Below, piece after piece: positions 45,514-57,272 of a stretch of 64,000 bases of DNA. The stretch spans positions 19,772,673 through 19,836,672 of the forward strand of contig NC_056529.1 in NCBI RefSeq assembly GCF_019175285.1. Reading direction: 5' to 3'. The DNA is from Sceloporus undulatus. Lineage: Eukaryota > Chordata > Lepidosauria > Squamata > Phrynosomatidae. The position numbers and the translations under genes are program-made. Positions within the stretch are counted from its first letter, which is position 1. Every line of letters starts with the position of its first letter. Below the pieces are notes generated by a model. That model worked only from the letters and a program-made list of their open reading frames with translations, did not search any database and was not told where the DNA came from.

Positions 45514-48500
45514 TGAAGTGCCTTTGGTGTCATTATGCAGGGGAAAAACCCTCAAAAATCAAGTCACTGCCCAATAGCAATCATAGTTTCATTTAGGGTT
45601 TTTATATATATTTGTTGTGTGCCTTCAAGTCATTTCCGACTTATGGTGACCCTATCACAGGGGTTCAGAGGTTTAACATTGCCTTCCCCTGAGACTGAGA
45701 GCATATGACTTACCAAAGGTCACATAGTGGGTTTCCACGACCAAGCGGGGAATTGAACCTTAGTCTGCAGTGTCATATGCCAAGACATACCAATGATTCT
45801 CACATCTAAGTTTCTTTGTTGTGATACAGCCCACCTTTTACTCCAACTTAGCAAAGCTTGTGCTTGTTATGGTGTTCCTTCAAGTCATTTCTTACTAATG
45901 ATGACCCTAAAGTGAACCTATCATGGGGTTTCCTTGGTAAGCTTTGTGAAGGGGTGTGCCTTTGCCTTCCTATGACGCTGAGAGAATGTGATTTGCTCAA
46001 GGTCACCCGGAGGGTTTCCATGTCCGAGGGAGGATTCGAACCCTGCTCTCTAAGTGTCCTAGTCCAACACTCAACCCATTACAAGCTGCTGGCCATGGAA
46101 CTGGCTATTTTTTTCATGTCCACTGGAGGGAGCGCATCCAGGACACATACGCACATTTGCGCTTGTTGGGATCTGGAACTGAAGTGACATCTAGTGGTAT
46201 TTAGAATTAATGCAGCAAAGTGATGGAAACCACACCTATCAAACCTTCTTTATGTCTACGTTCTATATTACTCTTCTATGTATTCGTTAATTTATAATTC
46301 TCATTAATCCTTGACAGGATTTGGCCCTTCTATGTAAAAAACTCCCAACAAATACTCAGTGCTTCAGGCTATATTACAGAGGAAGGAAATGGCAAAACCT
46401 CTTTAGAATTTCATGCCTAAGAAAACCCGGTGAAATTCATGGAGTTCCCATAAGTCAACAGGTGAAGGTACACACACACACACAAAATGCAGTGTGTTAA
46501 TGTTGTTTTGGACAAGTGAAATGCTTCTATGACTATCTAAATTCTGACAATATTATTTCGACCATATTTAATAAACTTGATAATGAACGATCTCTCATAA
46601 TCATTTCATTATATAATGTTTCGGTGTTATGGTGAGCTGCCTAGAGAGTGGTTTTACCCCGGAAAGGCAACCAACTATGATCCAACCAATGATAGAAGCA
46701 CTAACTGCGCCCTTCTATACCTATTCACTTTTAGTTAGTTACAAACACTCAGGACTTCTGGATAGGCTCAAAACGAACAAAACATTCAAGAAAGTGCCTT
46801 ACACTCTAGTGGCACAAGGGGAACGACACCATGAAATCCTTTTTAAATAACTAGTAAAAAAGACTAAAACTGTTAGCAGGATAAATATTGCATGTGCTGA
46901 AGCTGTGCATTTAACAGTTTTCCACTCCAGAGCACTGGGGCTTTGTGCAATGGAGCATCAAGTGCAGATTACTCCCTTGATCTGTAATGTGGCTGCTCTG
47001 GAGCTGTGGCAGTCTCTGGAATAACTGTTTGCAGGGGACAGCATTTAAAAATATCAGCTTGGCTAATTTCCACAAATATTTATCTATTTATATTTGCTAA
47101 GCACCCCCATAGAGCTTCTTTTCTATCAAAGGAGCATTCTAAGTGGTATCCAAAAATTACAAAACAATTCACCAGAGCAAGGCATTTAAGAATCATTAAG
47201 CAAAAAGAAGAAGTACCCATAAAGCTCACAAACAGGCTTAAAAGCTTGTCTGTCCAAAAATACAACATCCTAAAAGGTCAGGATGGAGGGGTGGGGAAAC
47301 ATTGAAATTAACCGGCAAGAATGAAACAATGGCTCTGTTGATCAATACTGGCCCTTTCACTATTTGGCTACAGTTGTAGCTTCTGTCGCACGCACATCTG
47401 TTATCCAGGCACAATGGCTTAGTGGCTACCGGATTGTGGCTTTTTGAGCAAACAGCCCAAGGCCCTTCTTGATGTAGGCATTAGAGGTGACCTTGTTCTA
47501 GAGCGCACAGCTGTGCACGAGGATGATGAAATGAGCATTTGACACTGCCATACACACCAGCCATCCATTCCTCCTTAGACCTGATTAGCTCCTCTAATCC
47601 CCTTGATACCCAAAACCAACAATGGGAGCCAGCAGCAGAGCCAAAGGGATGAGCTGAGTCAGTGGTGCTTAAGTGAGTCCTTGGCATCAGAGCAAGAAAA
47701 GAGATATCCATCCACCCAGAGGCACAAGCAGCATGGAAGCAGGCACTGACAGAGACGGTCTTTCTGTGCAAATGCTTTGGCTTTTACTCTCTGGCCCTGT
47801 AAAGCTTTTCACACATTGCCCAGGACAACAAAGGAGAGGTGGGCTAGCAGAAAGCTCTCACTCTGAGACTGAAGCCTAAGCTAGTCTGTAGTCAAAAACA
47901 TGCTCTACTGTGGCTGGAGAGACTCGTGTTGTGTTCAAGAGCAATCATCTTGCTTTTGGCCAAGCAGACAGTAAGGCTCTAAAAGCCAACCTTGGACTCT
48001 TCTGCCTCTGCCTGGACTGCACACTGAAGGCCAGGAAGATGCACTGCCAGAAAGACTAACCCATTCACAGACAGCCGTCTCCCAGGCCCAGGCCCTGCTC
48101 CCTCCATCTGCCAAAGATGGCACCAATTAGTGACAACTGTCTCAGTGGCACCTGGTGACCGTCGGTTGGATAGAGGCCATGATGCTCATGCTGCCCAAGC
48201 TTCCAAGCAGCTGTCAGATGGCATTAGTTTGTGCCTGCTGAAACCCACACAGAATGGAGCCAGAGGAAGGTCCTGGGTCTCATTTATCCTAGTGAGGCAC
48301 CAATCCAGCTGAGCTCTCTCCCTATAAAGAACCCACCTCAACCTGGATCAGGACTTGAATGTTTTCAGATCTCCTCATCCTGACAATCTGGAGAGGGACA
48401 GACAACAGCTAGTCTCCTAGCTACTAGGAGGATGGCCTTAGGAAAGAGGCAAAGCAATCTACTCATTGAGAAGCAAGTCTTACCGGGGGTTCTCTGGCCT

Positions 48501-51500
48501 GTGCTCAACTTCCATCTGTCCAGGTGGGCGCCCAATATCCAAATGCTGCTCCAGCACTTGTTGCCGGAACTCTGACACTTGGGACTGGCGGTCCTCCTTC
48601 TCCTGCCGCAACCGCCGCTGCCGTGCCAACCACTTCTCTTCCTCATTGGTGCGTTGGATGAGGAGCGCCGTGGCTGTGCTGCTTCCAGGCAGAGGGAAGA
48701 GACTGTGGTTGGAAATGAGGCTGGGCACTGGATGGTGCGAGGCAGATGACTGGTGCAAAGGATGCTGGACTGGCTTGGGTGTCTGGATTGCAGAAGAATC
48801 CTTGGGTTTCTCTGCAGGGGGGGAAAAAGAGAACCAAATGTTTATGGGCAAAAGAGCTGATGTATTCAGTTAGCTTTGGGAGGCTGCTGTCAGATCATAA
48901 TGCATCTGTTCAGTTTGAAGAAGGGGGAAGAATAACTGGGGGACAATGTTACCTATAGCAATAGTAATAGCAAGTACATTTCTATACTGCTTATCAGTGC
49001 ACTTAAGCACTCCCTAAGCGGTTTACAAAATGTAAGCTAATTGCCCCCAACAATCTGGGTACTCATTTTAGCAACCTCAGAGGGGTGCTAGTCTGAGTCG
49101 ACCCTAAGCCTGTAGCTGGTGTTGAACTGACAACCTTGTGGTTTGTGAGTTAGTGGCTGCAGTTAGTACAGTGGCTGTTAGCTAGTACAGGCATGTAACC
49201 ACTGTGCCACCAGAACTTCTGGTGCCTATGAGTGTTGACACTGTTATGGGAAGATAATATAATTTTGAAAACAACAATATGGTCTAGGGTCTGCAGGGCC
49301 CCCATACACCATGCATGAAGATGTGAGGCACATGAAAAATGCACCTATGTCCAGCAGCAGATCTGTGTAAATCCCCAGGTGCAGACATAAGCATGCTCTA
49401 ATTTAATGAAAAGTGATATTCTATAGAACGAGTCATATTAATTTGCTTTCTAACCTGGAAGAAGTATTGATGCTAAACAACAAGTTTCTAAAGCCCTACA
49501 TAAACACAAAAAGCCACATTCAGTATGCAGATTCCATAATTCATACATGTAGACAAATACGGCAAATACAATGCACCATTCTGTAGAAGAGGAAGAATGG
49601 AGAAGAGGACAATAGCCCAGAGAGCCAAGAGGTCAGATATGGCAGTGATGTGCAAAGGATAAGGCAGGAAAGCCATTGAAAACTCTCAGCTGGTCTGCTA
49701 GAAAGGACCATACATTTAAAAAGGTTTCTCCAAACACCTCGGGGCTAGAATTGTGCTTTGTGTGGGTGGGAGTACTTTACATTATGTTAATGTCAAATCA
49801 ACCAGATTTTGTAGTTGACGGGCAAACCCAGGGGAGTGCAGACTGCAGACGGTACGAACCTACCAGTAGTGTTGAACAACTAGCTCTGCAAGTACACTAT
49901 GAACAATGTGTGCCATGAATGCAACAGCAACAGTGCATTAGAAGGATGAGTGTTGCAAGAACTGATGTGTGGGAAGCACCTTAGAATGTAAAACCTTCCC
50001 ACAGACGCTTTTACTAAGAGTGACCTTCACAGAGCTAGGTATCGCAGTGGAATAGCAGCCCACGAATGATCCAGTTGCTTAACACTCTAATGACTATGCC
50101 TCTGAGTTCAGTTGGCTTTGTCATCATACCCATGGCAAAATAGACCGCTGCCTTTGAATTTCCAAAGGAAAAGAGCTTCTGGGTCACCTGCTCGGTTTGG
50201 CGTTAGCTGCTCAGATGGTTTGACACGTTCTTCCGGTGGGTGGCTCCTCAGTGCGTGCAACTCTGACACTGGTAGGAAGGGGCCTTCCATGGCTTTGACA
50301 ATGCTCTGCTCTTTTTCCCGGGCTCTTTCCCGCTGCCTTTCCAGCTCCCTCTCTCTCTCTCTCTCCCTTTCCCTCTCCTTTTCTCGTTCTCGTTCCAGCT
50401 CCTTTTCACGCTCGCGTTCCCTCTCCCGCTCCCTCTCTCGTTCGCGATCAGCTTCCCGCTCTCGTTCCTTCTCTCGTTCCCGCTGCCGCAGCTCCTCATC
50501 CATCTGCAACCTGAAGAAGCAAAAGAAAATCAGAGCTCGAGTAAGCCTGAAAATGGGGGAACCTTCAGCTCCTTCCTGCAATAGCCAAGATGTTCTAAAA
50601 AGAAAATTTCATACCTCTCTGCAGTCAGACTGGATATGCGTTCGGATTGAAGCGCAGAGAGAGACGAATGAGACAGTTCAGTGGGATACCTCACTCCAGA
50701 CAAGTGGAGGTGCATGGCTGATGGATGAAGGGGCGGGAGTGAGCCAGGGCTTGGAATTGGATAGAAAGGCGAGCGTAGAGCTGAAAGGCAGTAGGAATCA
50801 TCCATCCTGGAAAGAGAAAGCCTATGATAAGCCTTTGTAGCGATGTAGCTATCAGCGAGTCTGCCAAATAAATGAAATAGATTAGGTGAGTAAGGAGGCT
50901 CTCTAGGAAGGAATATTATCAGGGCATTCTAATATCAGGAGGTGGACTTTTACTGTGTCTCCTGCTTCACAAAAGGTACAGAAACAGCATCACAGGTCAA
51001 AATCTCCTAAATAATATACAGGCATACCCTCAGTGAAAGCCTCTGACAATGAAGCTCCTTTTTACAAAACACATGTCTGGCCACCAAAATGAAAAACCCC
51101 AATAAAAGTGGAAGCTGGTGAAAGGGGGGGGGGGGGCTTTTTGGATGTGGTGTTTAGAAGGTTCAACGTGTTTTTCATTTACTTCTGCAAGGCTTACCAG
51201 AGCGGCTGGTTCCATTTCTCACATGCATATGGTTAATTTTAACTAAACAATTTGCTGAAACATGTCAAACAGCTCTTCCTTTTTTCTTTCTTTTTTGGTA
51301 GTGTAGGAACCTATCCTTATTCTTCCCATGTTTTTCTGCCTCTGGTACCAAATTTTCTGTTAAAAAAATAGGCATATCTACTTTGCTAACTGAGGTATAC
51401 CTGTGAATGGCAGGCCTATGGCTTTCAGGAGGGGAAAAAGCAGTAAAAACAGTGGCAAAGTAGAAAGTCACTGTTTCCGTAGTTCAAAGCCTCGGTACGT

Positions 51501-54044
51501 AAAACAGTTAATGTGGTGGCCCCAAGGAAGACATTCCCATACTGAAGCATCCTTGGTCAATGCCACTCAGCCACTCTACATGGAGGAGTATGTAAAGATG
51601 ACCGCAAGTAATGGGTCAGTGGGTTCAGTTGTACAGAACATTCCCAAACAAATGTCATAAAAATCCAAGCATACAGCTCTGCATGCATGGCAAACATGGC
51701 AGGCCAGTCACAGAGGAAAAACTGGAGGGTGATTCTTTGGTTCCCCACAGCTTCTCTTAAAAACGTTTGTGCTCCACGTCCGTTGTCAGAGCTCCGCTCT
51801 CCGTGGGCACAGCATGCCTTGCTGCCAAGGGCATAACAGAAGCTGAGCCGAGGCAGGCACTGCTCCACAGGGCCTCATTCAGAGAACAAATTAGTAGCCT
51901 GACATCCGAAGTCCTGCTGCCGCTTTAAGTGATTGCCTGTTGTGCTTTATTACAGCTGTGCTGAAGCCTTCAAAGAAGCCTCCATTGTGGGCAAGACCTG
52001 TTTATTAGCACTTGCTCCAAAGGACCTGCCGGGGTAACTGCCCAAAAGCCTCAATCAAATCCTGGTCTCCACATGTAGGAAAGGTGGAATGGGCAAAGAT
52101 TTCCCATGTGGGCTCTGGCTGGCTCTTACCTGAAGGCCGGGTGAGGAAAAGGATGGTGAGCGAGATAGCTGGGATGGTAGTAAGCGGCAGCAGTGGCTGG
52201 ATCCAGAGCAATGGGAGGCAGGGAGGACATGCGAAGCTCCTCGGCTGTATGATAGGGCCGGAAGCTGCGCAGGTAGTCTTCTGTGACTGCGCTGGGAGGC
52301 ACCACGTGGTGGACAGGCCGCTGGAGGCTGCTAAGCAGGAAGAATGATTATTATCACATTTATTCATATCCTACCTTTCTTCTAAAAATGGGACTCAAGG
52401 CAGCTGGCAGCTTTAAAAATGTTATATAGCTAAAAACAAGCAAAAAGTGAACATTGAAATGGGATTAACACAATTTAAGCCTATGCTTAAAAGGATAAAA
52501 TGCAACTTAAAAGATGAATTAAAAACAACTCAGTCCAAAACAATATGGCACCCTCGGCCCTGCCTTTTAAAACTGTTGGAACAAAAAGGTCTTCGCTTGC
52601 TGACAGAAGGACAGGGAGGGAGCTGCAAAGTTTGAGGCAGCCATCAAAATGGCCCTCCTATCTCACCCTACACCTAATAGTGGAAAGAAGGGACAAAGGG
52701 AGAGAGAAAGTAGTTTGGACCATTTGCAGCAACCATTCTGACTGACTGCCTTCGTGTCTCTTTACACTAGAACAAGTGATTCTAGTCTCACAAAATACAA
52801 ATACAGCTGGGCAGAGGTCTTGCCCAGCTGTGCCCATCTAGATGCAGGCAGGGAACAGGGGGGAAGGACAGTTGCCTTTTTAAGGTCCCACAAGACTCTA
52901 CCGTTTTTACTGCAACAGATGAACATGGCTAAACCCCAGGAAAAATGGCAGCATAAACCACAGTCTTTAAAAGTCCAATGCCAATAAGACCCATTCACTC
53001 ACATGCACATACACATAGCCTCATCATTCTGACAACCTCCTATGAAACTGTATTCTTTGCTGTATGGTCCTACTCCAATGTGTTATAGCATGATTGTAAC
53101 TTAGACACATAATAGTGTGCTGGGGACAGGACAGCAGCAGCTCTAGAACAGGTATTGGCAAGCTTTTTGCCCTGGAAACTACATACAAGGTCAGGCTGGG
53201 GTTGTCACATAAGACAAACCAATTTCCTACCCACATACACCTCAATACACAGAAATGGGGTGTTTAAACTCCCCCCTTCACTTGCTAAAATCAGAGAATG
53301 GGATCACAGTGGTGGGATTAAATCTCGCTTCCCAGCTATCCTTATCAAGATTGCTTCCCACCCCATAACAGTGGGAAAACAGCAATCTTGCAGAGGGAGG
53401 GTAAAGCTTCTTACCTGCACCCAAGTGATCACAGCATAGTGATCACAACCTGCTGTCCTAGTGCAACTTACAGCAGTGTTGAAACTACAATTGGAGGACT
53501 GCAGGGAAGTGGCTGGAGCTCACCAGAGCTTTGTAAGACTCCGTGATGCGTGACGTGACACATGAGAAGACAAATGTATGAAATTAAGACTATTTTCTCC
53601 CAACTAACTTCCAATCTATTACATGCAAAATGATATCACACCGCGGTGATTGGAAAGGGATTTCAGGAACTATTCTGCAAAGGTCAGAATACACTTAGGC
53701 AGAATGACTCAGATAAAAACAAAGACATGGGTGGGCTAGAGACTAACTGCTAAGATACTTGCACTTTGGAGAGGAAGGAGCTGTTCTTGTAGTGCGCACA
53801 CACACACACCCCACCATTCCCTCTTGCGCTCGTACACCCTCCACAGCCCCACTTACTTGAGAGGTGGGAAGCGGGAGTCCTGCACAATGGAGTTGGGTGG
53901 GATCCCGAAGGAGTAAGGCGTCCCAAGCAAGTGAGAAGGAACCGTTGGGCCGCTGGCTTTCTCCTGGGGCAATGGCGCCTCGGCGATCAGGCGGTCCCTG
54001 TTACTGCTGCTGTTTCCACTGGTGCTTCGCGACCCAGCTTCTTG
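35802..54044 (-). CDS. GSE1: GSE1 coiled-coil protein, 13 C-terminal coding exons (5' part outside window)
   Basis: Thirteen minus-strand exons join without a frame break into 1069 codons plus stop; human GSE1 has about 1217 residues, so roughly the first 150 are missing upstream. Exons from 5' to 3': 53857-54044, 52130-52330, 50615-50806, 50188-50510, 48484-48811, 44714-45306, 42247-42359, 41625-41895, 40776-40883, 39495-39869, 37827-38105, 36142-36245 and 35802-35936. In window numbering the protein has a Pro/His/Tyr-rich N-part, an Arg-Glu repeat (about 200-265), a basic stretch KRRKRRR (669-675, nuclear-signal-like), the conserved [17 protein letters not shown] block (648-664), an acidic run (954-969) and a C-terminal coiled coil (about 978-1055) ending FKGYPR. 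GSE1 associates with the LSD1/CoREST/HDAC (BHC) co-repressor in the nucleus; how it acts is poorly known. It is tail-to-tail with GINS2. Confidence 0.97.
36142..36245 (-). CDS. GSE1: GSE1 penultimate exon (coiled coil)
   Basis: Acceptor attgcag, donor gtgagt. Encodes [20 protein letters not shown] and [14 protein letters not shown], a heptad-type coiled coil. It starts two bases into a Glu codon and ends in phase 0. Confidence 0.96.
36680..36852 (+). repeat. Minisatellite, unit about CACATATTCTATCAATCAAT
   Basis: About eight imperfect units of roughly 17-24 bp with a constant catattctatca core and variable numbers of ATCA. In a GSE1 intron. Confidence 0.75.
37205..37355 (+). mobile_element. 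Unclassified repeat, second copy
   Basis: cctgatgaagaacccagtga then agctttgaaagcttgca and gttggccaataaaggtattg to gactaacatcgctactcctt. In a GSE1 intron. Confidence 0.45.
37827..38105 (-). CDS. GSE1: GSE1 exon with acidic run
   Basis: Acceptor ggcttctag, donor gtaagg. Encodes [20 protein letters not shown], a low-conservation linker, DSEDDN with ten glutamates, then [20 protein letters not shown], the start of the C-terminal coiled coil. The GAG/GAA run is a repeat-prone tract. Confidence 0.96.
39495..39869 (-). CDS. GSE1: GSE1 exon with [20 protein letters not shown]
   Basis: Acceptor tttctcaaag, donor gtaatg. Encodes a less conserved Ser/Pro/Ala-rich first half, then [40 protein letters not shown] and [20 protein letters not shown]. 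The second half is nearly identical to human, suggesting a folded or partner-binding segment. Confidence 0.95.
40776..40883 (-). CDS. GSE1: GSE1 small exon ([14 protein letters not shown])
   Basis: Acceptor cttgtag, donor gtaagt. Encodes [20 protein letters not shown] and [13 protein letters not shown]; human has KERLVEMLRAMKQKAL and SPRDSP. Phase 1 at both ends, so it could be skipped without shifting the frame. Confidence 0.94.
41625..41895 (-). CDS. GSE1: GSE1 exon with conserved [17 protein letters not shown] and basic stretch
   Basis: Acceptor tttctccag, donor gtatgc. Encodes [37 protein letters not shown] and [20 protein letters not shown]. The SPSP and TPSP dipeptides beside the basic run look like proline-directed kinase sites. 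Confidence 0.96.
42247..42359 (-). CDS. GSE1: GSE1 exon [16 protein letters not shown]
   Basis: Acceptor ggacacag, a pyrimidine-poor tract and so possibly weak; donor gtaagt. Encodes [20 protein letters not shown] and [10 protein letters not shown], an acidic patch conserved in human. Confidence 0.95.
44374..44418 (+). repeat. (CT)n(CA)n compound microsatellite
   Basis: Contiguous ctctctct followed by cacacaca in a GSE1 intron. Confidence 0.9.
44714..45306 (-). CDS. GSE1: GSE1 largest exon in window
   Basis: Acceptor ttcctgcag, donor gtcagt. Encodes 197 full codons including [68 protein letters not shown] and [20 protein letters not shown]. It ends in the same RREAQEKG junction as human. 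A proline-rich first half passes into charged helix. Confidence 0.96.
45471..45514 (+). repeat. (GT)n(GA)n compound microsatellite
   Basis: gtgtgtgt followed by agagagag, near the large GSE1 exon. Confidence 0.9.
45612..45788 (-). mobile_element. tRNA-derived SINE (family A)
   Basis: tgttgtgtgccttcaagtca through gcggggaattgaacct. An internal deletion removes part of the body. Lies in a GSE1 intron. Confidence 0.75.
45864..46094 (-). mobile_element. tRNA-derived SINE (family A)
   Basis: tccttcaagtcatttcttac through gaggattcgaaccctgctct and aacccattac. Lies 75 bp from the previous SINE, in the same orientation. Confidence 0.75.
46345..46486 (+). mobile_element. 5S rRNA-derived SINE, 3' part
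   Basis: agtgcttcaggctatattac, agaggaaggaaatggcaaaa, then cctaagaaaacccggtgaaa and a (CA)n tail. Confidence 0.6.
48484..48811 (-). CDS. GSE1: GSE1 exon, [20 protein letters not shown] block
   Basis: Acceptor cccctgcag after a C-rich tract, donor gtaaga. Encodes [57 protein letters not shown] and [20 protein letters not shown]. The last block is a helical Glu/Arg/Gln-rich segment highly conserved in GSE1 proteins. Confidence 0.96.
48955..49214 (-). mobile_element. tRNA-derived SINE (family B)
   Basis: Body aatctgggtactcattttag, head end ggcatgtaaccactgtgcca on the plus strand, with a small duplication of the tagtacagtggc segment. Lies in a GSE1 intron. Confidence 0.72.
50188..50510 (-). CDS. 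GSE1: GSE1 exon with Arg-Glu repeat
   Basis: Acceptor gcttcttcag, donor gtgacc. Encodes [12 protein letters not shown] followed by about 60 residues dominated by alternating Arg and Glu, then [17 protein letters not shown] and [10 protein letters not shown]. The repeat is predicted to be a long charged helix. Its codons form an impure GAG/CGN hexanucleotide array, so length variation between individuals or species is likely. Confidence 0.96.
50615..50806 (-). CDS. GSE1: GSE1 exon [12 protein letters not shown]
   Basis: Acceptor tttccag, donor gtatga. Encodes [20 protein letters not shown] then [20 protein letters not shown] and [15 protein letters not shown], almost unchanged from human. The first base completes an Arg codon from the exon upstream. 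Confidence 0.96.
52130..52330 (-). CDS. GSE1: GSE1 exon with NAGNAG acceptor
   Basis: Encodes [20 protein letters not shown] then [20 protein letters not shown] and the Tyr/His-rich [17 protein letters not shown]. The acceptor reads tagcag. Using the first AG starts the exon at 52330 and inserts a serine (PPLN-S-LQRP); using the second starts it at 52327 and gives the human-type PPLNLQRP. Both keep the frame. Donor gtaaga. Confidence 0.95.
53857..54044 (-). CDS. GSE1: GSE1 exon (window codons 1-62, first in window)
   Basis: Acceptor cttttag, donor gtaagt. Encodes [20 protein letters not shown], then [20 protein letters not shown] and [14 protein letters not shown]. It begins in phase 0 and ends two bases into an Asn codon. 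The preceding exon, carrying the VNGVW(R)SESRQ-type sequence in human, is not in the window. Confidence 0.95.
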
Positions 54045-57031
54045 CTAAAAGGAAGAAGCAACAGATAAAACCATTATATCGCTGCAGTGTCCGCTGGGAA
54101 AACAGAAGGGGACACAAAGAGCACACACAGATGTGCCTGGGTCAAAAGAAGTTCAACACTTCTTGCTGCTGAGGGAAGAGAAACTTTATCCACTTTTCAT
54201 TAATTCGGTAACGGAGACTGGCTTGGGCAGCTCCCCAGATTTCTGGTTTCAAGATCACACAGACCACACAAAAATCCTAGTGTGACTGGCAGGAATGTGA
54301 ACCAAAGAGCACTTCTATCCTTTTTCAACTGGCAAAGCACTTTGCAAGCCTTACTATGCTGACCCTCCGTATATCCAACCACTATTCCTTAATGGGGTTT
54401 GCCACTTGAGAAATACGGGCTGATCTGAGGCCACGGAAACAATCTGTGGTCTGGGTGGGATCCAAATTCTGATCAAATACAGCAAGGAGCCGAACGCAAT
54501 GGGACTTCCATGAAACATGCACAAGGACTGTGCTGTCAAATGTGTTTGCATGTGCAAGCCATAAATCACCTCTGACACTCTGTCTATTATCTCAACATCT
54601 GATCTGTGTTAAAGTCAAACAGAAAGACGGCAGAGAGGTATTTTTCATGCAAATGTGTATCATGTTAGCGTGCAAGACATTTACGAATACATAAATGGTG
54701 TGGGGAGAGAGAGATCTTTTTTCTTTCCCCCCTGTACTAGAGCTCAGTACATGTTGCCCACTGAAATAAATTAGCATTGTATTCAGGACTTGGTAGAAGT
54801 AAGTAGTTCCTACACAATACATACTTAATGCATGGTATTTCCAGACACAAGGTATGATTTAGATGGCTTTAAGAGTATCAGACAAATTCATGGATCAAGA
54901 GAGGGCTAACGCTTTAAAGCCAAGGTAGTTAGTTTGCTTACATGTCCTACTTGTGGTCTTCCCAGCAGCATTTGGCCCATCATTATTAGAAAGGGGATTT
55001 GGATCTAAGCAAGCTTTTCCTTATGGCGTGTATTTTGGATCTGGTTCTACAATATGCCATAGATATGGATTCAGTACCGAGCGAGACTGCCCTGTATTTG
55101 GACTAGCTGGAGCTCTCCCTATTTTCTCCCCTGAAACCTAGACTCTGTGCCAGTCATTCCTGGAGTGAGTCTGGCATCAGCTGGAATGGCAGCTGCTCAG
55201 CTGCCATGCTGGATATCCTGGCAACAGTGATGCATGTACAAAGAACGGCAAAGGGCATTAGGAAACTGGCACTGCCAGTGAGGCAGAGCAGACTGGTTTG
55301 TGACCAGTGGTTCCTGAAGAGGCCAACCATGGCGTCAGCTGTGCAGGCAGCTGCTCGCCTTTTGCTGTCACTGCTATTCTGGCAACACCAACACAAGAAG
55401 AAAGAAGGGAATAGAGGCAGTAGCATCCATTTGGGGCCTTGTGCGGTGGCCTCTGCTCCCAGCACCTTCAGGGATCAAGAGAGACCAGATGCTGTCTGGG
55501 CAACCACCAGAAATAGAGCAGGAGAGAAATGAAGGCACCCCCAAAGGGATCAGAAGGTCCAGAAGCTGCCTTGCACTCCAATTGTGGCATTTGCAGGCGA
55601 CTATCAGGTTTGGGTATCCAGCTACCCATTTATATTAGCTCCATTTAATAAGGGGAGAGGGAAGACGTCAAAAGAGCAGAGACAGTTTACAAGGAGCGGA
55701 CATGTCAATATGGCTAAAGATTTCTCTGCCAAAACCAAAGACAACAAAAAGACACATTTGGAAAGGGTGCTTCCTAGCTTCCTATTCTTAACTCGGTAAT
55801 GTCAAAGGTTGTTCATAATGCTTCATTTAAATCCATACAGGTATTAATCTACCCCCTTGTTTGACATCAGTGTCAAAATAAGTAAGCCATTAAAATGAGA
55901 CATCAGATCAGTTGCGCACAAGCAACAAGACCTCTTCCCCCATTGCTGAAAAGCCTATGGAAGAAGTGTGACTGAGCCGGATTTAGACCAGCTTGTTAAC
56001 TCCCAAAACCGTCTGCAGCATCACACATGGCTTAAAAGACGTCATCTTTTAACTACACCAACACAGCTACAAACTCCAGAAAAGTCAGGCCAGAAAAGCA
56101 AGACTATTGCTCCAGAGGCAGAGCTTCATTTTTCAAAGGAGATGCCTCGAAACCAGACAGGTGGGCATGGCATTTAACAAAGAGAGCAGGTCACAACCCA
56201 GACTCCCAGACACTCTGACCAATTGCTGCTTCTTTGTTCCTTCTCTGACTGCTAACAAAACCCTGCTTGGAGCATCAATTGACTTTTAACAGGTCGGGAA
56301 AGTCCAATAAGAAGGGTGGAGCAGGTGTTGCCCGACGGCCAGAAAAAGCGGCCATGGTAAACATCCCCTGGGCACGGGAACAAAAGAGAACTTAGCAATC
56401 CGCTTGCCCCTCTTTCCATCCAAGGCAATATTGAATGATCAACTACTAGCCGCCTAATGGGCATGTATGTCTGACAGGGCTCCTCCTCTTGCTTCTAACT
56501 GGAAGGAAATCCCATTTGGTGAACCACTTCCCTTCTGAGAAGCTCCCACATCCAGGCCAGGCAGCCAAAAGCTGACCTTTTTGCAGGCCACACACACAGG
56601 CAATGTGAGCTATTAAGATCCCGGCAGTGGCAGCTTCTGCGGAGCCCACAAGTCAGTGGGGTCCGTTTTATGCGTACTTTGCCTGGCGGGGAGCCAAGCG
56701 GCCCTTGAAAGCTCTCCCCGGCCCCTTTAAAAGGATAAAAACCTCCTAATGGCTTTGAGGGAGCTGCAGGAGGTGGGCTTCTGCTCAGCAGCACCCTGGA
56801 TGTGTGCCCAGGCAGAAAAAAACAGTTTACGGATGTTAAAAGGAGTCAGAATCAAGAATAATACAGACCCAGCTCCCAACTCCTGCCTTCCCTTTCAATC
56901 TGGATCTGGTGCCGATCAGGATATCCTAAGAATCTCACATTTTGGATGGCAGGATGGAAACCACAAGGTTCCTAGCTCTCAATGCTTTGCTGAAGAAAAT
57001 ACTGAGACTACACAAAGGACAGGCAATAAAG

Positions 57032-57272
57032 TGAGCCAGTGTAGTGTAGTGGTTTGAACACTGGACTAGGACTCCAGAGTCTAAGGTTGAAATCCCCGCT
57101 CGGCTATGGAAACCCACTGGGGGACCTTGCGCAAGTCATACTCTCTCAGCCTCCTAAGAGGAATGCAATGACAAACCTCCTCTGCTCAAATCTTTCCAAT
57201 AAAACCCCATGATAGGATTGCTTTTGGGTTTCAATAAGCTGGAAACGACTCGAAAACACACAACAACAACAA
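57032..57272 (+). mobile_element. tRNA-derived SINE (family A)
   Basis: Full length: agccagtgtagtgtagtggt head, gttgaaatcccc B-box region, tail cgaaaacacacaacaacaac. Inside the large GSE1 intron. Confidence 0.82.

Noticed and set aside
50112-50840. 242-codon plus-strand frame with a Ser-Arg-rich centre resembling an RS domain
   Set aside because: It is the antisense of the GSE1 Arg-Glu exon and its neighbour; the SR pattern is the mirror of GAG/CGN codons, and the frame runs across introns.
57032-57110. tRNA genes at SINE heads
   Set aside because: A and B boxes are present, but there is no proper anticodon arm or acceptor stem, and the sequence continues into the SINE body.
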